Of a DNA stretch of 64,000 nt, positions 1-12,079 are shown piece after piece. The position numbers and the translations under genes were made by a program. The stretch covers positions 204,981,298 to 205,045,297 of the forward strand of contig NC_134138.1 of NCBI RefSeq assembly GCF_033958435.1. The letters run 5' to 3'. The notes beneath the pieces were generated by a model. It saw only the letters and a program-made list of their open reading frames with translations. It had not been told where the DNA came from and made no database searches. The first letter of the stretch is position 1. Each line of letters starts with the position of its first letter. Source of the DNA: Carettochelys insculpta (lineage: Eukaryota; Chordata; Testudines; Carettochelyidae).

Positions 1-1393
1 TAATGTACTCTGTAGCTTTGAAGAGTGTGCTGTGCAGGGTAACTGTGTTGAGAACTGAAGAAATGGTAGGTCCAGCAGAAGCTGTTGCTTTCCCCCATTG
101 TTTATTTGTTTTAGTTCCAGTCTTTTGCCTTTTCACTCCATAAATCTCAATCCTTTCTGATACTAGAAATGACTTTAGGTATCTCAAGAACAAGTCCCAG
201 GTTCTAACCTCATCCTGTGGAGTACTGAGCAGGTCTAGGGAAGGAATCAAAGGAAAAGGCTGTTACTGAAATGCTTCCCTTTTGGGGTTGGAGCGGGGCA
301 GTTTTCAAATTTTAAAGTTTAAATTAAAATTTTCCTCTAAAGCTTAACATTCAAAAATTGTCAACAAGTTCCAGACTCCTACTGAGTTGCACTGGAATCT
401 CTGACTTTGTGCTATCAGCACCTCAGACTAGGAGGCCCTGGCAGCCTGATCCTGACCTCACTATCACTGCTGAAGATAAAGAGGGGTTCCAAGGGAATTA
501 AGTGCCTGCAAACACGGTGTGAGCTCCCAATCAGGACTTTAAGGCCTCACCCTCGTATATATCGGGGTGCTCACCCTTTTTTACCTTTCTGAGGCCTTCC
601 AACATGCAGGGTCTTCTTACCAATTGTGGTGCCCTATGCAGCCCTAGCACCTGCACCTGCCCTTCTGCAGGAAGAGGCCAGAGATACACTCCAGGAGTGT
701 GGGGCCACAGGTTCAGTTGCGGAGAGGGGGTAGGAGCAGGACAGGGAGGCTCAGCTGAAGACTGGGGAGCAGACAGGAGGTGCGGCTGGCGGTGAGAGTG
801 ATGTTTTCCCCTTCTAGCAGAGAAGCAGGTGATGAGCAGTACGGGACATGGAAGCTGTCCTGAGTCCTGTCCTTTTTTTGGGTGGGGAGGGCTCCCTGGA
901 GCTTGGGGGGCCCAGAGGTATTAGAGGGGTGGGCACATGGCACTGGCTGGAAAATGGGCATCAGCCTGTTCCAATCCACCAGCTCACAGCTGCATCACTC
1001 TGCTTCCTGCCACCAGTGAGTGTGGGTGGCAGGGGGGCATGGCCCTGCCCTTTCTGCTAACTTCTTCCCTGGATGACACAGACAGGTGCCGGGCGAGTGG
1101 AGTGGACTGGGGCCAGATCACTCTGTTTCCCACCACCACGGCTAGGGAGTGCAGGGAAGGGCCTGAACCCTGGTGCCAGCACCAGCACCTGCTCCCCCTG
1201 CAGATCCCCTGGGCTGTGTTGCTTGGAGCAGGGGGAACTTGGGGGGAGAGGTGGAAAGGGGACACAGCAGGAGTGGGGAGGGGGTGTCCCAAGCTCAACA
1301 CCCCCTTAGGGAGGGCCCTGCCAGGGGTCTGGCTGGAGAATGGGGCTGGCTACAGCGTTAGAGGTGGCAGATGCAGTGCAGAGCTGCATAGAG
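1..1393. other. Non-coding sequence, no gene recognised
   Basis: No coding region, RNA gene or confidently named repeat is visible. Bases 600-1390 are moderately GC-rich and hold open frames up to about 154 codons on both strands, but these overlap each other, are low in complexity and match no protein family I know. They are probably chance frames in old repeat-derived DNA. Confidence 0.5.
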
Positions 1394-2090
1394 TAGGGTA
1401 AGCAAACTTTTTACATTGGGTCCCCCTTTGATGTCCCTGCAATTAGCAAGTCCTCCCTGTCCCCCTACCTGTCTCATGTAATCCAAAGCAATGGAAATTT
1501 CAGTTACGCTCATATGAAACAACAGCGTTGTCTTGCTGTCTAAATGAGTGTGGGTGCATGAAAACACACATCGAGACTGCGGACTAGCGAGTATATATGG
1601 CCACCACAGAAAGAGACACTATCTGCTCAATGTAAATGGTTGGACATCATTTTTTAAGTTGTTGCTTAATTACCTGCACCAGCTCCTCTCAGCCAGACCC
1701 GCCTGCTACCTCCAAGCAGGAAGCAGCCTCCAAGTCAGGCTACCGCTCCCATCCCAACCCCAGAGCAGAGGGAGCCGGTTGGGGGGTTCTGGAGGGGGTG
1801 GAAAAAGGAGATGGAAATGATCCAGCAACAACTACAGAGGAAGAGGACAACAGCAGAGGAGGGAGGAGAGGTGCAAGTATGGGTAGGGCATTGGGGACCA
1901 TGCAAAGTAGGGCCAGAGCCTTGGAGGAAGAGGCAGAGTAGGTGGTGTGGCCTCAGAGGAAGAGGTGGAGCAGGGGTGGGGTCTTGGAATAAGGGGTGGG
2001 CATGGCTTCTTGGGGAAGAGGCAAGATGGAGGTGAGGGGAGGGGGGCTTGAGGGTCCAGTTTTCAGCAATTAGAAAGTTTGCAAACCTAT
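1394..2090. mobile_element. hAT-like non-autonomous DNA transposon
   Basis: The left end (near 1394, core GCAAACTTTTTA) and the right end (near 2090, read on the minus strand as ATAGGTTTGCAAACTTTCTA) are imperfect inverted repeats. The interior is GC-rich, with no transposase. The terminal motif resembles hAT-type ends of the 'AGTGGTTCTCAAACTTT' class. No target-site duplication is obvious, so the boundaries are approximate. Confidence 0.45.
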
Positions 2091-2147
2091 GAGATGGAGA
2101 TGTCCTAGGTTGAAAACTCAATGTTGAATCAGAGCAGTTGACTGAAG

Positions 2148-2385
2148 CAGGGCAGGTCTACGCTCGACATGCTGTGCAGCTGTTCCAATGTAGTGCTGAC
2201 GTGAAGATACTCCTTCACCGATTGGAGAGAGATCTGTTGTTGGCAGATTTAATCCACTTTCGTGAGAGTTAGTACCTATGTCTAAAGGAGCAGAGCTCCC
2301 GTCAACATAGTGCTGGCTACACAGTTGGGTTAGGTCAGTGTGACTACATCACTCAGCGACGGGCATAGATTTTTTTACACCCCTG
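2148..2385. repeat. MITE-like interspersed repeat fragment
   Basis: The left side begins near CAGGTCTACGCTCGACATG and the right side holds GGTCAGTGTGACTACATC. This is the 'gtctac' flavour of terminus seen on the other MITEs in this window. It is old and degraded, with no coding capacity. The family assignment is weak. Confidence 0.35.
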
Positions 2386-2409
2386 AAAAACTTTATTATA
2401 CTAATATAA

Positions 2410-2735
2410 TTGTGCAGCAATTTAGAGACTAACACAATGATTTATTTGGTGGTGAGCTTTTGTGGGACAGACCCACTGCTTCAGTTCTGAAGCTATAATA
2501 TTTCCTGTACAGCGCTGCTGGTTCTATAATATAGAGATCCAAAATGGATTATATTGGAAAATGTAAAATGGAAATGGAAAAATGTATTATAAAACCATCC
2601 GTGCTGTAATGGAAATGTTATCTCTCCAGATCTGAGAAAGTGGGTCTGCCCCATGAAAGCTCATCACCTAATAAATTATTTTGTTAGTCTTTAAAGTGCT
2701 ACACAACAGCTGCTTTGATTCGTTAGAGTACAGAC
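2410..2735. repeat. Fold-back interspersed repeat (TTTATTAGGTGATGAGC family)
   Basis: The left arm (2,410-2,490) contains a diverged AGACTAACAAAATAATTTATT ... GTGAGCTTTTGTGGGACAG. The right arm (2,625-2,735) holds the same sequence inverted, with GTGGGTCTGCCCCATGAAAG and CACCTAATAAATTATTTTG. A divergent spacer of about 130 bases lies between the arms. Related copies occur at 9,425-9,520 (one arm) and 48,930-49,101 (two arms). It has no coding capacity. Confidence 0.65.
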
Positions 2736-2879
2736 GAATGTGGCTACCTCTCTGGTACTATTCAATATAAATGTAGACCTGGCTCCAGTCAGTCCCAAAC
2801 ATGAGGTTAGGGTCTGACAGTGCACCAGCAGTAAATAATGTTTTCCACCTGTATAGTAGCATCGGCTTTGGGACCCATA

Positions 2880-3574
2880 AGCTGTGTCTACACTTGCATG
2901 CTACTTCGAAGTAGCGGCACTAACTTCGAAATAGCGCCCATCACGGCTACACGTGTCGGGCACTATTTCGAAGTTAACATCGACGTTAGGCGGCGAGACA
3001 TCGAAGCCGCTAACCCCATGAGGGGATGGGAATAGCGCCCTACTTCGACGTTCAATGTCGAAGTAGGGACCGTGTAGTCGTTGCGCGTCCCGCAACTTCG
3101 AAATAGCGGGGTCCGCCATGGCGACCATCAGCTGAGGGGTTGAGATACGCTCTCTCTCCAGCCCCTGCAGGGCTCTATGGTCATCGTGTGCAGCAGCCCT
3201 TAGCCCAGGGCTTCTGGCTGCTGCTGCGGCGGCAGCTGGGGATCCATGCTGCATGCACAGGGTCTGCAACCAGTTGTCGGCTCTGTGGATCTTGTGTTGT
3301 TTAGTGCAACTGTGTCTGGGAGGGGCCCTTTAAGGGAGCGGCTTGCTGTTGAGTCTGCCCTGTGACCCTGTCTGCAGCTGTGCCTGGCACCCTTATTTCG
3401 ATGTGTGCTACTTTGGCGTGTAGACGTTCCTTCGCTGCGCCTATTTCGATGTGGTGCTGTGCAACGTCGAAGTTGAACATCGACATTGCCAGCCCTGGAG
3501 GACGTGTAGATGTTATCGATGTCGCTACATCGAAATAAGCTACTTCGAAGTAGGCTTCACGTGTAGACGTAGCC
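2880..3574. mobile_element. 0.7 kb MITE, TTCGAA-rich family, copy 1
   Basis: This is a 695 bp non-autonomous DNA element. Its first bases, AGCTGTGTCTACAC, are the imperfect inverse of its last bases, GTGTAGACGTAGCC, and similarity extends about 35 bp inward. It is flanked by ATA on both sides (2,877-2,879 and 3,575-3,577), a 3 bp duplication consistent with PIF/Harbinger-type insertion. The inside is rich in TTCGAA and CGAAATAGCG palindromes. A same-orientation copy lies at 12,954-13,662. The small open frames inside are not genes. Confidence 0.75.
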
Positions 3575-4040
3575 ATAGAGATTCTAGGAAATTAAATGAG
3601 TGATATGAAAAGAAAATTATAATTTTGTGGACATGCTGCAACATTATCTCAGTTTTTGTTTGTTGTGATTAATTAAATAAGGACAAGCTGTGAAGCCACT
3701 ATTTACAGTCCTGGACAGTTAGTGGAACAACTCATGTAAACTCAGAAATCAGGCCCAAAATGTCACCACTGGTGTAATGACCTTTTACGTGTTTCTCCAT
3801 TGTTGGCAATATTTTGTATAAAAAATTATGTTCTAGTTCAAACAGGAATTATTTCTTAGAAATCCTGTGGCCTATGTCACACTAGAGATGAGACTAAGGG
3901 ATCCCTTCTGCCCTCAGAATTTATGAATATTCTAGACAAGAAAAAAAGGTCCCAGCTAAAGAATCTTACAGTCACCAATATGTTGTGAAACAAATGGCGT
4001 GAGATGAGAAGCCAGCAGGCAATGGAAAGATATGACAAGC
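3575..4040. other. Non-coding, nothing recognised
   Basis: AT-rich sequence between two MITEs. No gene, RNA or named repeat is visible. Confidence 0.5.
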
Positions 4041-4475
4041 TCAGACGATAGCACTTTGTCTACAGTACAGCAATCTGCCGACAGAAGTTACTGCTGGAAG
4101 GGATTTTCTGGCAAATCTTTGACAGATCACATCCACGCACAAAAGCATATCAAAAGAGCAATCTGCTCTGTCGATAGAGAGTGGCCGGATAGCTCAGCCC
4201 TCTCTCGACAGAACAGCCAACCGGAGGCTCAGCAAACAGGGCTGCACAGTGAACCAGAAGCCCTCTCTGTCAACAGAGAGACTCCTGGAGAGTTTACACA
4301 GCTTTTCTGTTGACAGAAACTGAGATTTCAGAGAGGCAGAATGCTATCGGTGAAAGTGCCAAGTTTTGTTGCCAGACTGTTGACAAAACACATTTTGTGT
4401 GTAGGTGCTCTGCAAGGATTGTTCACAAAGCCCTGGTTTTGTCAACAAAACTCTCTGGTGTAAACATAGCCTAGA
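4041..4475. mobile_element. PIF/Harbinger-derived MITE (GTCGACAGA family)
   Basis: A roughly 435 bp element whose right end reads AACTCTCTGGTGTAAACATAGCC. It aligns with the reverse complement of the element at 21,635-22,074 through most of its length, sharing the blocks GCAATCTG.CGACAGA, CTCTC.ACAGAACAGCCAACC and AAACAGGGCTGC. The same blocks occur in the first 200 bp of the Harbinger relic at 24,566, so it is an internally deleted derivative of that element type. The left terminus is degraded. Confidence 0.65.
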
Positions 4476-5604
4476 AGTCTGTCCTGTCCAAGTTCATACA
4501 CAGGTACTATTTGAATGGGAATAACATCATTTTAACCAACGGGAGAGATTTTCAAGGAACACTGATCGTAGATGCTGTTTGTTTGTTTGTTTGTTTAGGG
4601 ATTTCTTCTCTTTCTTAAATAATGATGAAGCACAAAAGTAGCAGCCTGTGCCAGTGGTGGAAATGAAATGAGAGGGGCAGATTTTGAGGTAAATATTGCC
4701 ATGTCAGTCATAGTCACAAGGAACAAATTAATTTGCTTTCAATTTCTATCAAACACCAAACCATTTATGACATATCTGACAGACTCAAACTAGACAGAGG
4801 AGAGAGGGGGCAAACCTTGCAATAAAAAAGGAATCCAAAGCTGCTGCAGTTGGTTTGTTTCCCAGCAGCCCTCCCTCCAGGGTGCTTGGGTGCACAGATT
4901 CACTAATGAGACCAAGTTATTATTCCTTCCATTAGTACATGTTAACTCACTCAGTAGCATAGCCCTTTTGAGCCTGCCTGGCCCATAAAACCTGGAGCAC
5001 TTCCCTTTCATGTGCTCTGTTGCTTATCTGCTTTGACAACAATATGGAGAGACTTCCCTTCCTCTGGCTCAGGGCCATGCTAGGTCACCCTCACCGCATT
5101 GAGAGCTTTATGAGTAGTCAGAATAAGTGATGAAAGGTCCGAATTAATGTTTCATCCTGCAGAAAGGATATAAACATTAGCCTGATTGTTCTGATTAGTC
5201 TGCACAATAAAGGAGCAATTCTCCCATATATATATTGACAAATTTGTGACAACCTGTTGGCTGGAGCTACTAAATCAGAAGCAAGTTAGTGAATGACTGC
5301 TGGTGTGAGCTATATCCAGAGCTTGTACCTGTCCCAGCATATGAACAGTGAGCAGTCTCCTACAGAAACGTTTGCTGTGAAAGCTACATGCAGGGTGTTG
5401 TGTTATGGGTGTTAGGTATTGTGGGTTGAAGATTAAGCGTGGGAAGGAAAGGTATCAGAGTCAGGGTTTGATTGCAAAGATTTTCAGACAGATAATGCTA
5501 CTGTGTATGACACAGCAACAAAATAAGCAATTTGGAATATTTAAATATCCATTTTATTTTGTTCACAGCCAGTCACTAGCAAACATGCGAACAAGGGTAC
5601 AGCT
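4476..5604. other. Non-coding; short (TTTG)n tract
   Basis: Unique-looking AT-rich DNA with a short (TTTG)n simple repeat at about 4,576-4,597. No gene or other element could be supported. Confidence 0.5.
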
Positions 5605-6560
5605 CAGGGGTGAGCAATAATTTTTGAAAGGGGGGCCACTCTGAGAATTTGGTAAGTTGTCAAGTGCTCCACTCTTCCATGATATTAATGGAGGAGGTAG
5701 AGGGCCTGGAGTGCAGGTTGGTTGTAGAAAGGAGCGCAGGGTAGGGAATTGTGGCGCAGGAGGGGCTGTGGTGTCTGAAAGGGAGTATGGCTGAAGGAGG
5801 GGCTTGTGCCCTGGAGCACACTGGGGTGTAGGAGGATCGCAGGGTCCGGTAGGGTCTGGGTGCACAAGAGGATACTCACCTGGAGGAGGGATGTAGAAGG
5901 AGATGCAGGATTTGGGAGGAAGTTGTGACCAGGGGAAGGGAGGCTGGACGGGGTGCAAGGGATTGGGCTGTGGAGGTTGTAACCAGGGGCAGGGGATAGG
6001 GGTGCAGAGTCTGGGAGGGGTATGGGTGCAGGAGTAGGGCTGAAGAGGGTTTAAGTTGTAACCTGGGGTAAGGGTACAGGAGGGGAGGGATGAAGTGGAG
6101 TGCCAGGTGCAGGTTCTGGCTTGGAGGTGTTTATCATAGGTGGATCTTGGCCAACAGCCCAGTGGGTCCCTCGAGCAGGCTTCCTGTCTTCTGTGCCCCA
6201 CAGGCCACTCAAAGTGACTGGCTGTGGGGCCCATGTGCTCGCTGTGTGCCAGGCACCCTTTGGTGGTGGGGGATGTTTCCTCTGTGTACTGCCCGTGCCG
6301 CAAGCATGTCCCAGGGAGTTCTTATTGGCTAGTGTCCAACCAACAGGAGCATCAAGAATGCATTGGGGGCAGGGGGAGCATGCGAAACCCCCACTCCTAA
6401 GGGCATGCAGTGTGCTGAGAGCACATGGCCTTCGCAGACAGCCACTTTGGGCCTGTGGGGGCGTGGCAGGCAGGGAGCTTACCCAGGGCTCCTGCTGGGC
6501 CACGGGCCAGAACTGGCAGTTTGGTGGGTCAGAGATGGCCCGTGGGCCAAATTTTCCCTG
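5605..6560. mobile_element. hAT-like non-autonomous element, copy 1
   Basis: Starts CAGGGGTGAGCAATAATTTT and ends with GTGGGCCAAATTTTCCCTG, an imperfect terminal inverted repeat of the hAT CAGGGGTG type. The interior is a G-rich run of 'gggtgcaggag' words that gives long but meaningless proline-rich frames on the minus strand. Related 5' fragments lie at 40,521 and 44,383. No clear 8 bp target duplication was found. Confidence 0.55.
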
Positions 6561-8944
6561 CCTTGATATACCTTTGTATGAAATCAGCACCTGCACTGCC
6601 TTATTCATTGCTCCCCATCCTCAGCATTTCTGGACTACAGCCAAGATGATCACTACTATTGTAAGGAACACAGATCCCGAAGGTCTGATAAAAGGTCTGA
6701 TAAGAGAAATTTCCACAAGATACATTTTTCCCAGGGAAATTAAACGTTGTACACTATGTTGGACATTTCATATGCCTGTCTTTATTCATAAGAACAGTGA
6801 ATATGGCCCCTGATTCAGCAGAGCACTTAAACATTAGCAGGACTTAGGCACACGTTTAAAGTTAGGCACATAATTCAGTATTAGCTGAAGCAAAGCCAGA
6901 TTGCAGTTTCAGGTAAATGTGTTTATTGTTACTATAAGCAATCAATTTCTGTTTTGAAGTTTGAGTTGTATTTTTCATTGGCAAGCAGTGAGTTCAAATG
7001 TGGAAATGAATCACTAAATCTAACTCAATTTTAATGAATTATACTGTTTGCACTCCTTCCCTCCATTTCCCACTTGCAAAACGGGAATGGATCTTAGGAG
7101 GGAACGTGGTCCATTTAGTTCAGTCTGCTGTCTCTGCCAGTGGCTTCAGAAGAGAATGAGACAAACTTCATAAAGAGCTGTTGTACAGTAGCCGGATCAT
7201 AAGCGGGGATTTCTTCCTGGCTTCTGTCAGTTAAAGGGTTAATTTTACCTTAAGGCTGAGTTCTTACAGCCCTACTTGTCGTCTTATAAAATATATGTAA
7301 TGCTGACTGCTCTGATTACCCATGTATAAATGTCTAATCCTTTTTTTTAATCTTAAACCCTTGACCATAATGGTATCCTGTGGCAATAACTTCCACACGT
7401 TAATTATACTTGAGCTTTTCAAAAGGGTAATTATTTTAGAAGTTTTAAATGTGTAGCTGTTTGATTATATTGGCTATATTCTTGTGCTGGGAGCAAGAAA
7501 TGGATGTATATTTCTGAATAGTCATTCTTCTGTTTTTTAATAATGATTAATGGAATGGGTTACCAATTACCTTCTAAAAAGGGAGAGCTAAGTTTTCAGC
7601 AGTTTCTTCCATTTTTATGAGTATAAGCTAGCCCTCACAAATAACTGATGCCATTTTTTATCACCACGGGTTTGTGGGTATAGATATTAGTATATGGCTG
7701 CCTAACTACCTTTTTGTATTTGCATATGAGGTTGTGAGACATTTCACTGCCAACAAGTACGCACACAATTGTGGAAACCAAAGTCTTGCCTTTAGGGCTC
7801 TTATCCAAAGAGCTGACTCTCTACCATCTGACTAACATAGAATTGGGACAGAAATCAGACTGGAATAAAAGACTCATTTTCAGGTATTTTAATGTCTTCT
7901 ATAGTGTGGTTCAAGTTTTTTTTTTTTAAATAGGAGCTCGAATTCACATTCTTTTTAACCTACTTAACCCGCATACTCTTCAGTCTCTTGTTTGGGTTTA
8001 CTTGCTTTTTTCCTATTTGCATTCAGTGTAGAATAGTATACTGAAATAACGCTATGAATCTGGCAGACAAATCACCAAGAGCAAGAGAATTCCAAGCTAA
8101 GGCTGCCATTCCATCCATATATAACTCCATTGCAGCCAGGTCACTGGACAGGTCTTCAAGCAGTGGGAGATTTTACAAGTGGCATTAATAATTAATGTGC
8201 AGTGACATGTAGGTACAACAAGCATGAATTAAGGATAGAATTTGAAGTCTAAGGGCCTTCTCCCAATTCCAGTGAAGCAAATGGGCAACATTCTTTTATC
8301 AGTTCTACCAGTGCAACCCCACTGAACTGAAAAGGCTTGCACCGGTGTAACTGAGAGGAAAATTTGGCTGAATGGGCGTATTGACATTGACTTAATGGTG
8401 CAAAATCATTTGGAATAGCTATTCTTTCATCACACCTAATCAAGTCTTTAATGTGGTAAATTTACAAGCTGTTTTATTTAGTTCCCCTCCCCCCTCCCCC
8501 AACAGTAGACTTTGGGGGTGGAGAAAAGCATTCCAAAGGAATTCTAAAAACTCATCTCTAAGTTTCTTGAATTAGCGGTATATTGTCTTCAATTTTTATA
8601 TTAAGAATGTTATCCACAGCCCATTACAGTCATCTGTTCCATAGATTTCAACAGACTTTGGATAAGACCATAAAGTTACAATTTGAGAGGTTTCTTTGGG
8701 CCTGATTAATTTCAAGATGCTTTTTTCTGCTCTTTTCCTAGTATAAGACATTTTTCTTTATATCCTTTTGGTTATCAGGTTCTCTATACAATTGCAATAG
8801 AAGTTTGCAATGGAATTTTCACTGTGCAAGCTGCTAATGAAATCACAGATATTTTATGTGCTGACGTGTAATAAAAATATATAAATAGGAAACAGAGAAG
8901 TTATTTTGAGTTTAAAAATTAATTGACATCCAGTCCAAGGAAGG
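6561..8944. other. Largely unique non-coding DNA
   Basis: 2.4 kb of AT-rich, mostly repeat-poor DNA without a coding region. Small pieces resembling an old reptilian repeat (CCTGATTCAGC at about 6,809; ACCAGTGCAACCCCACTG near 8,310) are present. Such repeat-poor blocks beside a developmental gene may contain regulatory elements, but nothing here proves it. Confidence 0.45.
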
Positions 8945-9095
8945 AATATAGTCTATTGGCTAGAACATAGGACTGAAAATCAGGACAGATTTCTGTGTTC
9001 TGTTCCCAGTTCTGCACTGGTTTGCTGTGTGATTTTAGACACTGTACCTCAGTTTCCCATTCTGCAAAATTAAGATAAAGAGACTTCCCTTAGTT
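8945..9095 (+). repeat. MIR-like (CORE) SINE fragment
   Basis: The order 'tagaacataggactgaa', 'cagttctgcactgg', 'tttgctgtgtgattttag' and 'acctcagtttcccattctg' is the classic order of a MIR/CORE-SINE body. It is strongly diverged, as expected for an ancient amniote insertion. Confidence 0.65.
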
Positions 9096-9424
9096 ATAAT
9101 AGGAATTATTATTGGAGGTCCTCAGCTGATAGGGAAGATAGAAATGCAAAGTATTATCTTCTGTAGTTATTAGCTGTGAACGTCTCTACACTTCTATCAA
9201 TGTTAAGGACTAAGTGCCCACAAAAAATTAACACCAAACTATACTATAGTGTGACAATATGGAAAAGCATGGTACTCCTCCAGCTACTTTGTTTTTCCAC
9301 CAACTGTGACACTAAAAGAAAATACCTCAGAAAGACAAACAGGATGTGTATTTGAGACATTGAAATGTAAGGATTTGGTACTGTGAATTGCTGCCCCAGC
9401 CATCACCCTGCTGATATGATAAAA

Positions 9425-9520
9425 ACAAAAAAGCAGTAAAGTAGCACTTTAAAGACTAACAAAATAATTTATTAGGTGATGAGCTTTCGTGGGACAGACC
9501 CACTTCTTCAGACCATAGCC
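9425..9520 (+). repeat. Single arm of the fold-back repeat family
   Basis: Contains AAGACTAACAAAATAATTT followed by ATTAGGTGATGAGCTTTCG and GGGACAGACCCACTTCTTCA. This is the cleanest copy of the family in the window and closely matches the arms at 2,410-2,735 and 48,930-49,101. Only one arm is present, so it is a truncated or ancestral form. Confidence 0.65.
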
Positions 9521-12079
9521 ATACTGATATGATAGTTACTATATAAAAATTCAGCAGAGTTCCTGGGTGTAGGTGCCCACTGCTCAGGGTGCTATGTAAT
9601 TTCAGTGTCACATCTCGTCTGATTGGAGCTGTGTGATGTGACAGGTCAAGGTCTCAACTGTAGTTGCCAGTCTGTGCACTTTAAAGCTTTGATTTCCCTC
9701 TCCTCCCCCATGCCAATCCCTAAGCACGCATAATCTACATGACCAACATGGTAAACAAAAAGTTTGAGTTTAATTTAAGCGAATCTAGGATTGTGGATTC
9801 AAAGCCAGTGGCATCATTATCAGAAACACATGAAATTTATTGCACAAGAAATGTCATTTTTAATTTTTTCATGAATCTATGTTTCCTCTCCCCTCATAAT
9901 TCTGATTTTTTACGAGCTAGATGGACCATTGCTCTGATCTCATTAGTGCAAAAGAAGAAGAAATCATACTCTGGATATAATAGACACTTTAAACAGAATT
10001 CTGAGACCATTTGGTGTTATGAGCAAGGTACATGAAAAATTCCTAAAGCTCCTGTGATCTAATCATTAGTACAATTCAGTGTACACTAATACTGTAAATA
10101 GGTTCGCTTTTCCATTGTAAGGTAAAGAGTTTTGCCATAAAACCTTATAGGGCAAATTCAAAGAATCACATTTGCTGATTTTGCTACATGAATATTTCCT
10201 CATTTTTACTGGAATTGTTTTTACTGATTTCTACAAAATTACCATTTTACAATGGGGGAACACCCTCCTTTATGAAAATAAGCCACTTGTTTGACTCTTT
10301 TGCTTTTTCCACCTTCAGGAAGGAGTTATCTTTTCTAGAAACTGTAGTAGTTTGTTCTGAACCAAATTAATGAATTCTCAAAAGAACTTGAATGTTGCTT
10401 GGATTTTGTATGTGACATTTCCCCAAAAGTGGAGATGGATAGGTTTGATCAGGTCCAACAATGGGGCTGGGGGAGAGGAGGTGTTAGGTGTGGCGGGAAA
10501 ATCTTACGTCACCATGCCCCTGCAGGGAAACCCCAGAGGAGTCACTGAGGTAAACAAAAAGGGTGGGGAAAATCTGCTGCGTCAGAATGACTCGGCATAA
10601 TCCTGACTCCATTTTGAGATTCCATATAAAAGAAGGGCTATACCTGAAACACATGACCACCCTCCATTTTGAGGCATAAAGAGTGCTTTGTTTCGGGTGT
10701 CATTCCCAACAGCGGGGAGGAGACGACAGCTGCCTAGGGATTCAAAAGGTCCCAAGCTCCTAGCTGCTGCCACCACTACCGCCAGAGCAGCAGTGCCAGA
10801 GTATGAAAGTGCCACAGAAGTACCACACGTCACACTTAGGGCAGCTCTCAGGGCTGCTTGGGGAAGTGGGGAGCTCGCAGGGCAGCACACTGTGAGAAGT
10901 ACTGAGGACTGGCTGCCCCAGCTGTGCCCCTTGCAGCCACAGACAGAGCCCTTCCAGGAGCACTGAGCCAGGCCTCTCCACCTTGCCCAAGGGCCCAGCA
11001 AGTCTGTTGGCTCCCCTGAGTTTAATCATAGGGCCTGATTCAGGTCTCGCTTTTGTGTCAAGTCCCTATTGACCTGCACTTTGTGTAGACGTGTGCAATA
11101 ATGCAAAGTGGGTGGAAATCATCATAAAACTGGAATAGCAGAGCTTAAACACACATGCTCCCTGTCTGGTGGTATACATGGCTACCCAAGATTCTGGCCA
11201 GCCACGAATCTGGTCCTTTAACTTCCCAGCACACAATCAGATCTTAGAAGATAACATAGTTCCTCCTTCCAAGAAGCAGATATGTTGTTTCTCACCACCT
11301 GCCTTTTTTATACATGGTCAATTGAACAGGACTTTTTACTTAAAATGAAGTGAATTTGCATTAGTATTTTTCTCTAATGTTTCAGTCACTGAGCCTGATT
11401 CTCCTCCACTTTATACCAGTTATATGCAGGTGTAGCTCTGCTGCCTTCGGTGAATTTACTTTGAATTTTCACCAGTGCAATTCTCATAGCTGAATTTCAC
11501 CATTCCCCTTTTATTACTTGATAGCAGAAAAAAAATTCTTCTGTTTGCAGTATCAACAAATGTTTATCCATTTTTTTTTATCTCTGCAGAAATGAATTCC
11601 AAAAGGAGAGTTATCACACTGCCACCGTTAAGAGAGCAATGGGGCAGCTTTATGAACAACTTGCTTTTGCACATGGAATTATTCGAAGATTGAGCCTCAA
11701 CACTTATTTCTCAACGTTTCCTCCAAAACAATATGCGGTCTATGGTTGTTCATTCCTAAGATAACCTCTTTCATTTAAAAATCACACACTGCCTGATAAT
11801 TTGCCAGCTAACCCACAGTAAGTGAAGATTAAGTTTTCTTTATTTTCTGTAGACTAATCAAGAACAATTATGTGTCTAAAGGCAAATTCCTTCTAATTAA
11901 AAATTATCTCTGTAAAATTTGGATCATTTGAAAATTGTTCAAATTTGATTAGGGTGATGACAGAGCAGAGTTTTAGGAAGACAAGTTTTTACTGAAGTGG
12001 CCAACACATTAATTCAGGGTAACATTCTGGCCCCATTGAAATCAGCAAGTCCAATATTTTACACCAGGTACATTCAGGC
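9521..12079. other. Non-coding; possible LTR-like stretch near 10.5 kb
   Basis: No gene is supported. Around 10,500-10,640 is a GC-mixed stretch with CCATTTTGAG twice and a TATA-like CATATAAAAG at 10,622, faintly like an LTR promoter, but I could not find paired ends. At 11,390-11,490 is a fragment of the old 'CCTGATTCTCCTC' repeat. The rest is AT-rich unique sequence. Confidence 0.35.

Noticed and set aside
937..1401. 154-codon plus-strand frame near the left edge
   Set aside because: No domain or splice context; several overlapping frames of equal quality.
5563..6303. 246-codon proline-rich minus-strand frame
   Set aside because: Lies in the repetitive 'gggtgcaggag' interior of a hAT-like element; low complexity, no family.
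6100..6813. 237-codon plus-strand frame
   Set aside because: Spans the right part and end of the same hAT-like element; no protein family is recognisable.
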